This document shows positions 9,195-18,229 of a DNA stretch of 64,000 bases, piece by piece. Both the position numbers and the translations under genes were made by a program. This stretch comes from Burkholderiales bacterium (GTDB taxonomy: Bacteria; Pseudomonadota; Gammaproteobacteria; Burkholderiales; Burkholderiaceae_C): assembly GCA_016192425.1 (NCBI GenBank), contig JACPUE010000023.1:1-64000 (forward strand), in the 5' to 3' direction. The notes under the pieces are model-generated. The model searched no databases and was not told the DNA's origin. It saw only the letters and a program-made list of their open reading frames with translations. How positions within the stretch are numbered: the first letter of the stretch is position 1; the number at the start of each line of letters is the position of its first letter.

Positions 9195-10405
9195 GGCAGG
9201 ATCCCCCTTGCTTGGTTGAGCCCTGCACGCGCAGCACTCAAGGCGTACCTTGCGCGCAGCAGGTCGAGGCGCGCCTCAACGGCGGCAGCGCGCACCCGCA
9301 TGAATTCCGCCAGGCCCAGTTCGCCCAGCGAGAAAGCCTTTTGCTGCAGTGCCAGCCGTTCGCTGGCCAGTGCGGCGCGGGACTGGGCGGCCTGATAGAC
9401 GGCGTCGGCGCTGTCGAGCGCTGATTGCGCTTCTTGCTGCTCGGTCTCGATCTCCGCCATGGTCTGGCGCAGCTCGGCCTCGGCCTTGATCAGCTGGGAG
9501 TTCGCAGCGGCCAGCTTCGGCGCATTGCGTGCTTCGGTGCCAAAGGGCACACGAATGCCAATGCGTACCGCGCTGGTACCTGGTGCAGCAAACGCATCGC
9601 GCGTCTGCACGACACCAATGGACAGTTCTGGCGGGTTGCGGCGATCCGTGGTGACCACCTTCCATTGCGAGCTTGCGCGCTCCACCGCGGCTTGCGCCAG
9701 TGCCAAGCGCGGGTGGGGGTCGGCAGCCGCTGCCGCCACGGCCTCATCAGCGGCACTGGGCATGCCATCGAGTCCCGCCAGCACCCGCAAGCGGCCCAGC
9801 GCCTGGCGTTCGTGCGTTTGCGCCTGCGCGACGCTCCCTTTGGCCGCTAGCGTTTCCTCCTGAGTCAGCAGCAGATCCGTGCGTGCCAGGTCCCCAGCCT
9901 TCTGGCGGCGCAGGACGTCCGCTTCCAGCTTTTCGGCGGTGCTCAGGCGTTCCGACGCGATCTCGGATTCCGCCTTGGCGGCAGCCAGATTCCAGATGCT
10001 GGCACGCAGTTCACCGGCCAGTGCCAGGCGGGCTGCCGTCTGGGCGGCCTGTGCGTCTTGCGCGTCGCTGCGTGCGAATGCTTCGCGTGCGGCGCGCTGG
10101 CCAGGCAGCCACAGAGGCAATGCCAGCTCAATTTCACGTTCGCGCCCGCCGCGGTTGTTGTTGAATCGGTCGCTTTTTTCGGAGAGCCCAATGCTGGGCG
10201 GTTCGGCAAACCAGCTATCGGCTGCGGCGCGGCTGGCATCCGCCTCGCCCGTGCGCGCCTGGGCCACGCGCGCCTGCACGGCACGTTCCCAGGCCTTGTC
10301 GAGGGCCTCGCGCAAGGTCGGTTCGGCCCAGGCGGTTGCACCGGCCAGCAGCAGCGTCAGGCTGATGCAATGCCGCAAGCGCGAGCCCAAAGGGTGGGAA
10401 GTCAT
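9191..10405 (-). CDS. TolC-family outer-membrane efflux channel
   Basis: This is the outer-membrane component of the tripartite metal efflux system (404 aa). A signal peptide ends near AWA, and the mature protein starts EPTLREALDKAWERAV. Long alternating Ala/Glu/Gln-rich helices, in two similar halves (about residues 35-220 and 225-400), are typical of the TolC helical barrel. It is first in the five-gene operon and is followed without a gap by the accessory gene. The ATG at 10405 lacks a good ribosome site, so the true start could differ by a few codons. Slightly short for the family (about 420-450 aa). Confidence 0.85.
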   Translation of the reverse strand: MTSHPLGSRLRHCISLTLLLAGATAWAEPTLREALDKAWERAVQARVAQARTGEADASRAAADSWFAEPPSIGLSEKSDRFNNNRGGREREIELALPLWLPGQRAAREAFARSDAQDAQAAQTAARLALAGELRASIWNLAAAKAESEIASERLSTAEKLEADVLRRQKAGDLARTDLLLTQEETLAAKGSVAQAQTHERQALGRLRVLAGLDGMPSAADEAVAAAAADPHPRLALAQAAVERASSQWKVVTTDRRNPPELSIGVVQTRDAFAAPGTSAVRIGIRVPFGTEARNAPKLAAANSQLIKAEAELRQTMAEIETEQQEAQSALDSADAVYQAAQSRAALASERLALQQKAFSLGELGLAEFMRVRAAAVEARLDLLRARYALSAARAGLNQARGILP

Positions 10406-10456
10406 AGGAGGTTTTTCGGCTTGTCAATGGAGGTAGCGCATTCTTGATGGCATGGC

Positions 10457-10494
10457 CTGACGGCAAGCCGTCAGCCAGATTACTTTTTTGTTAT
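10457..10494. promoter_or_regulatory. Divergent regulatory region between RND operon and sensor pair
   Basis: This 132-base divergent gap contains a perfect palindrome, CTGACGGC-AA-GCCGTCAG at 10457-10474. Next to it, the minus strand at 10493-10479 reads TAACAAAAAAGTAAT. That differs from the TGACA-N4-TGTNAT box found before the copA operon at only two fixed positions. This is the natural place for the response regulator to control both its own gene and the RND operon. Confidence 0.45.
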
Positions 10495-10537
10495 CCAGGC
10501 GGCCTGTACGGCAAATGCAGTCACACTAAGGGCCGTT

Positions 10538-11221
10538 ATGAAGATCCTGATCGTCGAAGATGAGCCCAAGACCGGGGAGTACTTGCGCCAGGGCCTGTCG
10601 GAAGCCGGGTTTGTGGTGGATCTGGCGCCAAACGGCACCGATGGCCTGCATCTGGCGCTGCACGGGGATTACGACCTGGTGGTGCTGGATGTGATGCTGC
10701 CGGGGTTGAATGGTTGGCAGGTATTGAAGTCCCTGCGCGGTAGCGGTCTGCACATGCCGGTACTGTTCCTGACGGCGCGGGATCGGGTGGAAGACCGCGT
10801 GAAGGGGTTGGAGCTCGGCGCGGACGACTATCTGGTCAAACCCTTCTCGTTCGCGGAATTGCTGGCGCGCGTGCGCACCATCCTGCGCCGTGGACGCAGC
10901 GGCACCGAGGCCACCACCTTGCGCGTGGCCGATCTGGAGCTGGATTTGCTGCGTCGGCGTGTCACACGCGCTGGCAAACGCATCGATCTGACCGCCAAAG
11001 AATTTGGCTTGCTTGAGTTGCTGATGCGTCGCCACGGCGAGGTGCTGCCACGGTCGCTTATTGCGTCTCAGGTTTGGGACATGAACTTCGACAGCGACAC
11101 CAACGTGATCGAAGTCGCCGTGCGCCGCCTGCGCAGCAAGATCGACGACGGACACGACGTCAGGCTGATCCAGACGGTGCGTGGAATGGGTTATGTGCTC
11201 GACGACCCGAAGGAAGGCTGA
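10538..11221 (+). CDS. Heavy-metal response regulator, CusR/CopR type
   Basis: This OmpR/PhoB-family transcription factor has 227 aa. The receiver domain has the acidic pocket (IVEDEP), the phosphoacceptor Asp in [10 protein letters not shown] (about residue 51), the conserved Thr in LFLTARD and the Lys in [11 protein letters not shown] winged-helix DNA-binding domain follows from about residue 125 ([12 protein letters not shown], then [14 protein letters not shown]). Phosphorylated by the adjacent kinase, it should activate the divergent RND operon and the copA operon. An AAGGG site lies six bases before the ATG. The family also includes Zn/Cd/Co regulators, so copper specificity comes from context. 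Confidence 0.9.
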   Translation: MKILIVEDEPKTGEYLRQGLSEAGFVVDLAPNGTDGLHLALHGDYDLVVLDVMLPGLNGWQVLKSLRGSGLHMPVLFLTARDRVEDRVKGLELGADDYLVKPFSFAELLARVRTILRRGRSGTEATTLRVADLELDLLRRRVTRAGKRIDLTAKEFGLLELLMRRHGEVLPRSLIASQVWDMNFDSDTNVIEVAVRRLRSKIDDGHDVRLIQTVRGMGYVLDDPKEG

Positions 11222-11222
11222 C

Positions 11223-12611
11223 ATGGTGCGCGGACTCTCGTTGACCAGCCGTCTGACGCTCTTCTTCACAGGCGTCGCCGCAGCTGTCGTGTTGGGGCTC
11301 GGCTGGATCTTCATGGCCGCAGCGGATCAGCATTTCATGGAGCTGGACAGCGCGACCCTACTGGACAAGAGGCACCTGATCGAGGAGTTGCTGGCCAATG
11401 CGAATTCGGCAGAAGACGCACGCTGGCGACTGGGTGAAGCACTGAGTCATCACCACGGACTGTTTGTCTCCGTCATGAGCGCAAAGGGGGGCCTGCTCTT
11501 TCAATCCAGCGGTTTCGTGGCACCCGAAAACACGCAGTCGATGCCCGCGCACCATGAAGCGCCTGTATTGCATGGATGGACCAAGGACGGAAGAGAACAC
11601 CGTACGCTGCGATTCCAGGCAAAGCCCAGGTACGACCCGGCGTCCGATCTGGACATCTCCATTGCCATGGATACAGCGCATCATGCGCAATTCCTATCCG
11701 ATTTGCGGCGCAGGCTGGCCTTCTACGCGATCGTCGCCACGTTGGTGAGCGGCTTACTCGGATGGCTTGCTGCACACCAGGGCCTGGCCCCGCTGCGTGC
11801 CATGAAGACCCGTGCGGCGGGTGTGACCGGGCAGCAATTGGGCGAACGAATGCCCGTAGCCGCAGTGCCAGTGGAAATGGCCGAGCTGGCGCGGGAGCTG
11901 AACGGCATGCTCGACCGGCTGCAAAGTGATTTCTGCCGGCTGCAGGATTTCTCTTCGGACTTGGCGCATGAGTTACGCACGCCGATCAGCAACCTGCTCA
12001 CCCAAACGCAGGTCACCCTCTCTGTGGCACGTGACGCGACCACCTACCGCGACATCTTGGCTTCCAATGCTGAGGAATTGCAGCAACTGGCACGAATGGT
12101 GTCGGACATGCTGTTTCTGGCCAAGACCGAGCGCGGTGTCGACTTGCCTCACAAGGAGCGGTTCTTTGCCGCGCACGAAGTGCAGGCATTGCTGGAGTTT
12201 TATGAGGCGATAGCCGATGAGAAGAAGATAAAACTGAGTGCTGACGGCGATTGCACCATTGACGGCGACCGGCTGATGTTCCGCCGCGCGGTAAGCAACT
12301 TGCTTTCCAATGCACTGCGCCATGCGCCAGAGGGTGGCGCGGTGCATGTTTCGATCAAGGAGTTTGCGCAGAGTACGGAGGTCTCAGTGGAGAACACGGG
12401 AAGGGACATTGACGCGCAGGCGTTACCGCGATTGTTCGACCGCTTTTATCGTGCGGATCCGGCGAGGTTGCATGCGTCGACGGATGGCGCGGGTTTGGGG
12501 CTGGCCATCACCAAGGCTATCGTCGAGGCGCATGGCGGGACGATCCGCGTCCAATCCGCGGGCGGATTGACGAAATTCGTCCTGGTCTTTCCGTGCAGTT
12601 CTTCTGGATAG
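11223..12611 (+). CDS. Heavy-metal sensor histidine kinase, CusS type
   Basis: This inner-membrane sensor kinase has 462 aa and starts one base after the regulator stop. One helix (about residues 12-32) and a second (about 160-182) bracket a periplasmic sensor domain of roughly 125 residues containing several His and Met. A HAMP linker follows, then the phosphoacceptor motif SSDLAHELRTPISNL (about residue 250). The ATPase domain has the N box (AVSNLLSNALRHAPEG) and the G box (GAGLGLAITKAIVEAHGG). Length and order match the heavy-metal sensor kinase family. It probably senses periplasmic Cu(I) or Ag(I). Confidence 0.88.
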   Translation: MVRGLSLTSRLTLFFTGVAAAVVLGLGWIFMAAADQHFMELDSATLLDKRHLIEELLANANSAEDARWRLGEALSHHHGLFVSVMSAKGGLLFQSSGFVAPENTQSMPAHHEAPVLHGWTKDGREHRTLRFQAKPRYDPASDLDISIAMDTAHHAQFLSDLRRRLAFYAIVATLVSGLLGWLAAHQGLAPLRAMKTRAAGVTGQQLGERMPVAAVPVEMAELARELNGMLDRLQSDFCRLQDFSSDLAHELRTPISNLLTQTQVTLSVARDATTYRDILASNAEELQQLARMVSDMLFLAKTERGVDLPHKERFFAAHEVQALLEFYEAIADEKKIKLSADGDCTIDGDRLMFRRAVSNLLSNALRHAPEGGAVHVSIKEFAQSTEVSVENTGRDIDAQALPRLFDRFYRADPARLHASTDGAGLGLAITKAIVEAHGGTIRVQSAGGLTKFVLVFPCSSSG

Positions 12612-12642
12612 GCGGCAAACAGGCGTGAATCGGTGCAAGCGA

Positions 12643-13560
12643 TCAAAGATCGTCGCGCAATGCGTAGGGCAGGGTGCCCAGGGTCAGTGCAGGGCCATCG
12701 GGCGCACCTGCATGCAGGCCGCCTGCTTCGGCTGCCGTGATCTGCAGCGAGACGATGGCGTCCCACCCACCGCCCGGTGCCGCGGCCACCTGCGCTACGG
12801 TGCCGCAGGCCTGCTCGGCATCCTGGGGGCTGAAGACCTCGGCGCCCACGCTCAGGGGCGCATCGGCATGGGCAATGTAGGCGCGGCGCTTGATGGCCCC
12901 CCGGAACTGGCTGCGCGCCACGACCTCCTGGCCGGGGTAGCAGCCTTTCTTGAAGCTCACACCATCGACCGATTCGTAGTTGAGCATCTGCGGCACAAAG
13001 GCATCGGCCAGCGGTGCGCTCAGCGTGGCCACGCCGCTGTGCACCTCGCCCCAGGCCCACAGTGCGGGGTCGAGCGGGGCGCCTGCGGGCAGGGGCTCGG
13101 TAGCCGGGGCCACCCACAGCGCCCGCGGCTGGCCTGCTGCGGGTGGCAGGTGCACCACGCTTGCAGAGCCAAAATCGGCCTTTATCCACATGGGCTGTGC
13201 GCTACCAGCTATCGAATTAATAGCATCACCGGCCAGGCCTGCCATGCGCAGTTCGGCGCTGGCGTCGCTCAGGCGCACCTTGGCGCGCAGCACGAACATG
13301 GACAGGCGCTTGAGCGTCGCAGCCAGCAGGTCGCGCTGGCAGACCAGCCAGACCTCGGTGGGGCTGCGCTTGAAGCCGATGAAGCTCGCCTGCATGCGGC
13401 CCTTGGCCGATAGGAAGGCGCACAGGCGCGCGTGCGCCAAGTCAAGCAGGGCAAAGTCGTGGGTGAGCTGGCCGTGGAGGAATTTGGCGGCGTCTTCGCC
13501 TTCAGCGCGAATGACGCCCAGGTTTTCAAGTGGGGCTACGCCCTGGAGCATCGCAGTCAT
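12643..13560 (-). CDS. ygfZ: YgfZ/GcvT-like folate-binding Fe-S maintenance protein
   Basis: This cytoplasmic protein (305 aa) of the YgfZ family binds tetrahydrofolate. In E. coli it is needed for the activity of certain Fe-S enzymes such as MiaB. The diagnostic motif KKGCYPGQEVVARS with its conserved Cys is present at about residues 200-213. Residues about 113-132 (starting AINSIAGSA) are encoded by an in-frame copy of a dispersed repeat, an apparent insertion in an otherwise conserved fold. The gene is convergent with the sensor kinase and divergent from mltG. The ATG at 13560 is followed by a second one three codons later. Confidence 0.88.
   Translation of the reverse strand: MTAMLQGVAPLENLGVIRAEGEDAAKFLHGQLTHDFALLDLAHARLCAFLSAKGRMQASFIGFKRSPTEVWLVCQRDLLAATLKRLSMFVLRAKVRLSDASAELRMAGLAGDAINSIAGSAQPMWIKADFGSASVVHLPPAAGQPRALWVAPATEPLPAGAPLDPALWAWGEVHSGVATLSAPLADAFVPQMLNYESVDGVSFKKGCYPGQEVVARSQFRGAIKRRAYIAHADAPLSVGAEVFSPQDAEQACGTVAQVAAAPGGGWDAIVSLQITAAEAGGLHAGAPDGPALTLGTLPYALRDDL
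13165..13224 (-). repeat. Dispersed two-hairpin repeat, copy inside ygfZ
   Basis: On the minus strand the copy begins with GCTATTAATTCGATAGC, a stem-loop of GCTAT and ATAGC. It continues TGGTAGCGC and then a tail ATGTGGATAAAGGCCGATTT, which aligns with the tail of the intergenic copy at 40091. It is read in frame as part of ygfZ with no stop. Boundaries are approximate to about five bases. Confidence 0.65.
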
Positions 13561-13607
13561 CCCTCCATTATGATGCCCGGTTCTTCACTCCTACTGGCAT
13601 CAGGGTT

Positions 13608-14591
13608 GTGCGCCGACTCCTTCTTCTGGCATTGATGGTGGCCGCTGCGCTGGGCGCTGCAGCATGGGCCTGGCTGCATGCGCCGCTGCCCATGGGCAGC
13701 GAGCCGCTGGAGCTGGCCATCGAGCCCGGCACGCCGCCGCGCACCATTGCGCGCGACATCGAGCGCGCAGGGGTGCGTGTGGATGCGCGTGTGCTGTTCG
13801 CCTGGTTCCGCCTCTCGGGCAAGGTGCGCGAGATCCGCGCGGGCAACTACGAAATCCCGCCCGGCACCACGCCCATCACGCTGCTCGACAAGCTGGTGCG
13901 GGGCGAGGAATCGCTGCGCAGCCTCACGCTGGTGGAGGGCTGGAACTTCCGCCAGATGCGCGCCGCGCTGGCGCGCGAGGAGCTGCGCCACGACACCGCC
14001 AGCCTGCCGGACGCCGAGATCATGCAGCAGCTCGGCCGCCCCGGCGTGCCCCCCGAGGGGCGCTTCTTCCCCGACACCTATGCCTATGGCAAAGGCTCCA
14101 GCGACCTGGCCGTGCTGCGCCGCGCCCTGCATGCCATGGACCGCCACCTGGAGGCCGCCTGGACGCAGCGCAGCGCCGATACGCCACTCAAGAGTGCCGA
14201 CGAAGCGCTCATCCTGGCCAGCATCGTCGAAAAGGAAACCGGCCAGGCGGCCGACCGGCCGCAGATCGCCGGGGTGTTTGCCAACCGCCTGCGCACCGGC
14301 ATGCTGCTGCAGACCGACCCGACCGTCATCTACGGCCTGGGCGAGAAGTTCGACGGTAACCTGCGCAAGCGCGACCTGCAGACCGACACGCCCTGGAACA
14401 CCTACACCCGCCCCGGCCTGCCGCCCACGCCCATCGCCATGCCGGGCAAGGCCGCGCTCATGGCGGCGGTACAGCCCCAGGCGACGCGGGCCCTGTACTT
14501 TGTGGCGCGCGGCGACGGCAGCAGCCAGTTCAGCGCCACGCTCGAAGAACACAACCGCGCCGTCCAGCGCTACCAACTGCAAAAGAAATGA
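13608..14591 (+). CDS. mltG: Endolytic transglycosylase MltG
   Basis: This inner-membrane lytic transglycosylase cuts nascent peptidoglycan strands and is thought to end glycan chain growth. The 327-aa form starts at GTG 13608, which places the single N-terminal helix ([20 protein letters not shown]) right after two arginines. A start further upstream would run into ygfZ. The YceG domain contains [12 protein letters not shown] and the catalytic motif [10 protein letters not shown] with its Glu at about residue 212. The C-terminal part has the typical [11 protein letters not shown] segment. Its stop overlaps the tmk start by four bases, so it heads the operon mltG-tmk-holB-pilZ. Confidence 0.9.
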   Translation: MRRLLLLALMVAAALGAAAWAWLHAPLPMGSEPLELAIEPGTPPRTIARDIERAGVRVDARVLFAWFRLSGKVREIRAGNYEIPPGTTPITLLDKLVRGEESLRSLTLVEGWNFRQMRAALAREELRHDTASLPDAEIMQQLGRPGVPPEGRFFPDTYAYGKGSSDLAVLRRALHAMDRHLEAAWTQRSADTPLKSADEALILASIVEKETGQAADRPQIAGVFANRLRTGMLLQTDPTVIYGLGEKFDGNLRKRDLQTDTPWNTYTRPGLPPTPIAMPGKAALMAAVQPQATRALYFVARGDGSSQFSATLEEHNRAVQRYQLQKK

Positions 14592-15261
14592 CCCCAGGCC
14601 TGTTCATCACCTTCGAGGGCATCGATGGCGCGGGCAAGTCCTCGCACATCGAGGCGCTGGCCGCTGCCCTGCGCAGTGCGGGGCGCAGCGTTACCGTCAC
14701 GCGCGAACCGGGCGGCACCCCGCTGGCCGAAAAGCTGCGCACGCTGCTGCTGGGTGAGCCCATGGATGCGCTCACCGAGGCACTGCTGGTGTTTGCCGGG
14801 CGGCGCGACCACCTGCGCCAGGTCATCGAGCCTGCGCTGGCACGGGGCGAGGCGGTGCTGTGCGACCGCTACACCGACGCCACCTTTGCCTACCAGGGCG
14901 GCGGGCGCGGGTTCGATTGGGATCTGCTATCAATTTTGGAGCGCATGGCGCAGACGGGGCTTGCCATGCAGCCTGATTTGATGCGTGAACCCGACCTGAC
15001 CTTCTGGTTCGACCTGCCCCCGGCCACGGCGGCGCAGCGCCTGGCCACGGCCCGCATGCCCGACCGGTTCGAGTCGCAGGACGAAGCCTTTTTCACGCGT
15101 GTGGCCCAGGGCTATGCCCGCCGCGCCCAGGCGGCACCGCAGCGTTTCGCCCGCCTGGACGCCGCCCAGCCCCGCGAGGCCGTGTGGGCCCAGTTGTTGC
15201 AGGTGCTGGCGCAGCGCGGCTGGCTGGCGCAGGCCGCCGTGCAGCCACCGGAGGGCAGGGC

Positions 15262-15265
<4 letters not shown>
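14588..15265 (+). CDS. tmk: Thymidylate kinase
   Basis: This enzyme phosphorylates dTMP to dTDP with ATP, an essential step in dTTP supply (225 aa). The P-loop is [12 protein letters not shown] (residues 8-19). The DRY motif ([16 protein letters not shown]) and the lid region [13 protein letters not shown] follow. Between GGGRGFD and [10 protein letters not shown] lies a stretch of about 20 residues (113-132) read from a likely copy of the dispersed repeat. It lengthens the loop compared with the E. coli enzyme. Start and stop overlap mltG and holB by four bases each, indicating translational coupling. Confidence 0.95.
14926..14983 (+). repeat. Dispersed repeat, diverged copy inside tmk
   Basis: The segment starts GCTATCAATTTTGGAGC, runs through GCGC and GGGGC blocks and ends CCTGATTTGAT. 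This matches the start, spacing and tail of the other copies, although the internal ATAGCTGCTAGCGC core is degraded. It is markedly more AT-rich at its edge than the flanking tmk sequence. It is the weakest of the seven copies. Confidence 0.4.
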
Positions 15266-16301
<1,036 letters not shown>

Positions 16302-16305
<4 letters not shown>

Positions 16306-16661
16306 GCACCCCCTCCACCGCGCCTCGTCCCAGCGTCATGCAGCTGGCCATCAAGGAAAAGGGCGCCCTGCATGCCGCCTACATTCCTTTTTTTGTCGAG
16401 GGCGGCATTTTTGTGCCCACCACGCGCGAATACCGCCTGGGCGACGACGTGTATGTGCTGTTGACGCTGCCCGACGACCCACAGCGCTACCCGGTGGCAG
16501 GCCGCGTGGCCTGGGTCACGCCCGCGCGCTCAGGGGGCAACCGCACGCAGGGGGTGGGCATCCAGTTCCCCAAGGACGAGAAATCGCGCCAGCTCAAGGT
16601 CAAGATCGAGCAGATCCTCGGCGCAGCGCTGGGCTCGGACCGCCCGACGCAGACCATCTGA
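16302..16661 (+). CDS. PilZ-domain protein, type IV pilus class
   Basis: This 119-aa cytoplasmic protein is a stand-alone PilZ domain (IPFFVEGGIFVPTTREYRLG, then VAWVTPA and GVGIQFPKDE). In related bacteria the PilZ protein of this position is required for type IV pilus assembly and works with PilB/FimX. It lacks the RXXXR and D/NXSXXG motifs needed to bind cyclic di-GMP, as is usual for this subtype. It is the last gene of the mltG operon, and an intrinsic terminator starts 23 bases after its stop. Confidence 0.85.
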
Positions 16662-16683
16662 CAGAACCCTGTTTCGCTGATTT

Positions 16684-16719
16684 GCCGATCCGTGCCCGCG
16701 CGGGTCGGCTTTGTTTTTT
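16684..16719 (+). terminator. Intrinsic terminator between pilZ and tatD
   Basis: GCCGATCC at 16684-16691 pairs with GGGTCGGC at 16702-16709, leaving a ten-base GC-rich loop, and is followed at once by TTTGTTTTTT. This ends the mltG-pilZ transcript. The T-run stops nine bases before the tatD ATG, so any transcript that reads on has the hairpin directly in front of the start codon. Confidence 0.8.
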
Positions 16720-16728
16720 GAGCCAGCC

Positions 16729-17538
16729 ATGTTCACCGACTCGCATTGCCACCTCACCTTTCCGCAACTGGCCGAGCAACTGCCTGCCATCCGTGCCGCC
16801 ATGCAGGCGGCGCAGGTCGACAGGGCCTTGTGCATTTGCACCACGATGGAAGAATTTGCCGACGTGCATGCGCTGGCGCTCGGGTATGACAACTTCTGGT
16901 GCTCGGTGGGCGTGCACCCCGACAACGAGGGTGTGGCCGAGCCCACGGTGCAAGACCTGCTGGACCGCGCCGCCCTGCCGCGTGTGGTGGCCATCGGCGA
17001 AACCGGGCTTGACTACTACGGCATGGAAGACCGCAAGGGCGGGCGCAGCGTGGCCGACCTGGAGTGGCAGCGCGAGCGCTTTCGTACCCACATCCGCGCT
17101 GCGCGTGCCGCAGGCAAGCCCCTGGTGATCCACACGCGCAGCGCGTCGGACGACACGCTGCGCATCCTGTGTGAAGAGGGCGAGGACGGCGGCCCCGCCA
17201 GCGCGGGCGGCGTGTTCCACTGCTTCACCGAAACCGCCGCCGTGGCGCGTGCCGCACTCGACCTGGGCTACTACATTTCGTTCTCGGGCATCATCACCTT
17301 CCGCAACGCGCAAGACCTGCGCGACGTGGCCGCCTTTGTGCCCATGGACCGCATGCTCATCGAGACCGACAGCCCCTACCTCGCGCCCGTGCCTTACCGG
17401 GGCAAGACCAACAACCCGTCCTACGTGCCCGAAGTGGCACGCCAGATCGCCGCCGTGCGCGGCCTGTCCATAGAGGCCGTGGCGCAGGCCACAGGCCGCA
17501 ATTTCGAATGCTTGTTCAAGGGAGTGGTGCAACCATGA
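16729..17538 (+). CDS. TatD-family metal-dependent deoxyribonuclease
   Basis: This cytoplasmic hydrolase of the TatD/YcfH family has 269 aa. Metal ligands appear in order: DSHCHL near the N-terminus, GETGLDYYG with its Glu (about residue 92), VIHTRSAS (about 128), HCFTE (about 163) and the Asp in [10 protein letters not shown] (about 213). TatD proteins have 3'-5' exonuclease activity, and many paralogs have no settled substrate. The ATG at 16729 gives a start directly at the motif. A TTG six codons upstream lies inside the terminator T-run and is unlikely. Its stop overlaps the ankyrin gene start by four bases. Confidence 0.9.
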   Translation: MFTDSHCHLTFPQLAEQLPAIRAAMQAAQVDRALCICTTMEEFADVHALALGYDNFWCSVGVHPDNEGVAEPTVQDLLDRAALPRVVAIGETGLDYYGMEDRKGGRSVADLEWQRERFRTHIRAARAAGKPLVIHTRSASDDTLRILCEEGEDGGPASAGGVFHCFTETAAVARAALDLGYYISFSGIITFRNAQDLRDVAAFVPMDRMLIETDSPYLAPVPYRGKTNNPSYVPEVARQIAAVRGLSIEAVAQATGRNFECLFKGVVQP

Positions 17539-18212
17539 GCACCCTGAAGATGGCGCGCCGTGGCCTGCTGGCCCTGGCCTGTGCAGCCTGCCTGCCGGTG
17601 CGGGCAGGTTCCTACGAAGATTTTTTTGCCGCCGTGGTGCGCAATGACCCCGGCACCATCACCGCGCTGCTGCAGCGTGGCTTTGATCCCAACACACGTG
17701 ACCCCAAGGGCCAGGTGGGCCTGACGCTGGCTTTGCAGAATGGGTCGCTCAAGGCGTTTGAGGCCTTGCTGCAGGCCCGCGGCCTGCAGGTGGATGCACG
17801 CAACACGCAGGACGAGAGCCCCTTGATGATTGCCTCCTTGCGGGGCCAGGTGCAGGCCGTGCGCAGCCTGATTGCGCTGGACGCCGACGTGAACAAGACC
17901 GGCTGGACGCCGCTGCACTACGCGGCCACGGGCACCACACCGCAGCAGCCCGAGATCATTGCGCTGCTGCTGGAGCACCACGCCTACATCGACACCGAGT
18001 CCCCCAACGGCACCACCCCGCTGATGATGGCGGTGCACTACGGCACGCGTGAATCGGCAGAGCTGCTGCTCAAGGAAGGGGCCGACCCGGCGCTCAAGAA
18101 CAAGCTGGGGCTCAGCGCCGCCGACTTTGCCCTGCGTGCCAACCGCAAGGACATGGCCGATCTCATTGCCACCACGATCCGCCAGCGCCAGCCCAACCGG
18201 GGGCGCTGGTAA
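17535..18212 (+). CDS. Exported ankyrin-repeat protein
   Basis: This 225-aa protein carries an N-terminal signal sequence ([20 protein letters not shown]) and then about five ankyrin repeats (for example [31 protein letters not shown] and [20 protein letters not shown]). Ankyrin repeats are protein-binding scaffolds; no catalytic motif is visible. It is translationally coupled to tatD, an arrangement seen in other Burkholderiales as I recall. Partner and role are unknown. A periplasmic location is predicted from the signal peptide. Confidence 0.85.
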   Translation: MSTLKMARRGLLALACAACLPVRAGSYEDFFAAVVRNDPGTITALLQRGFDPNTRDPKGQVGLTLALQNGSLKAFEALLQARGLQVDARNTQDESPLMIASLRGQVQAVRSLIALDADVNKTGWTPLHYAATGTTPQQPEIIALLLEHHAYIDTESPNGTTPLMMAVHYGTRESAELLLKEGADPALKNKLGLSAADFALRANRKDMADLIATTIRQRQPNRGRW

Positions 18213-18229
18213 CCTTCGGCGGCTGCGGT

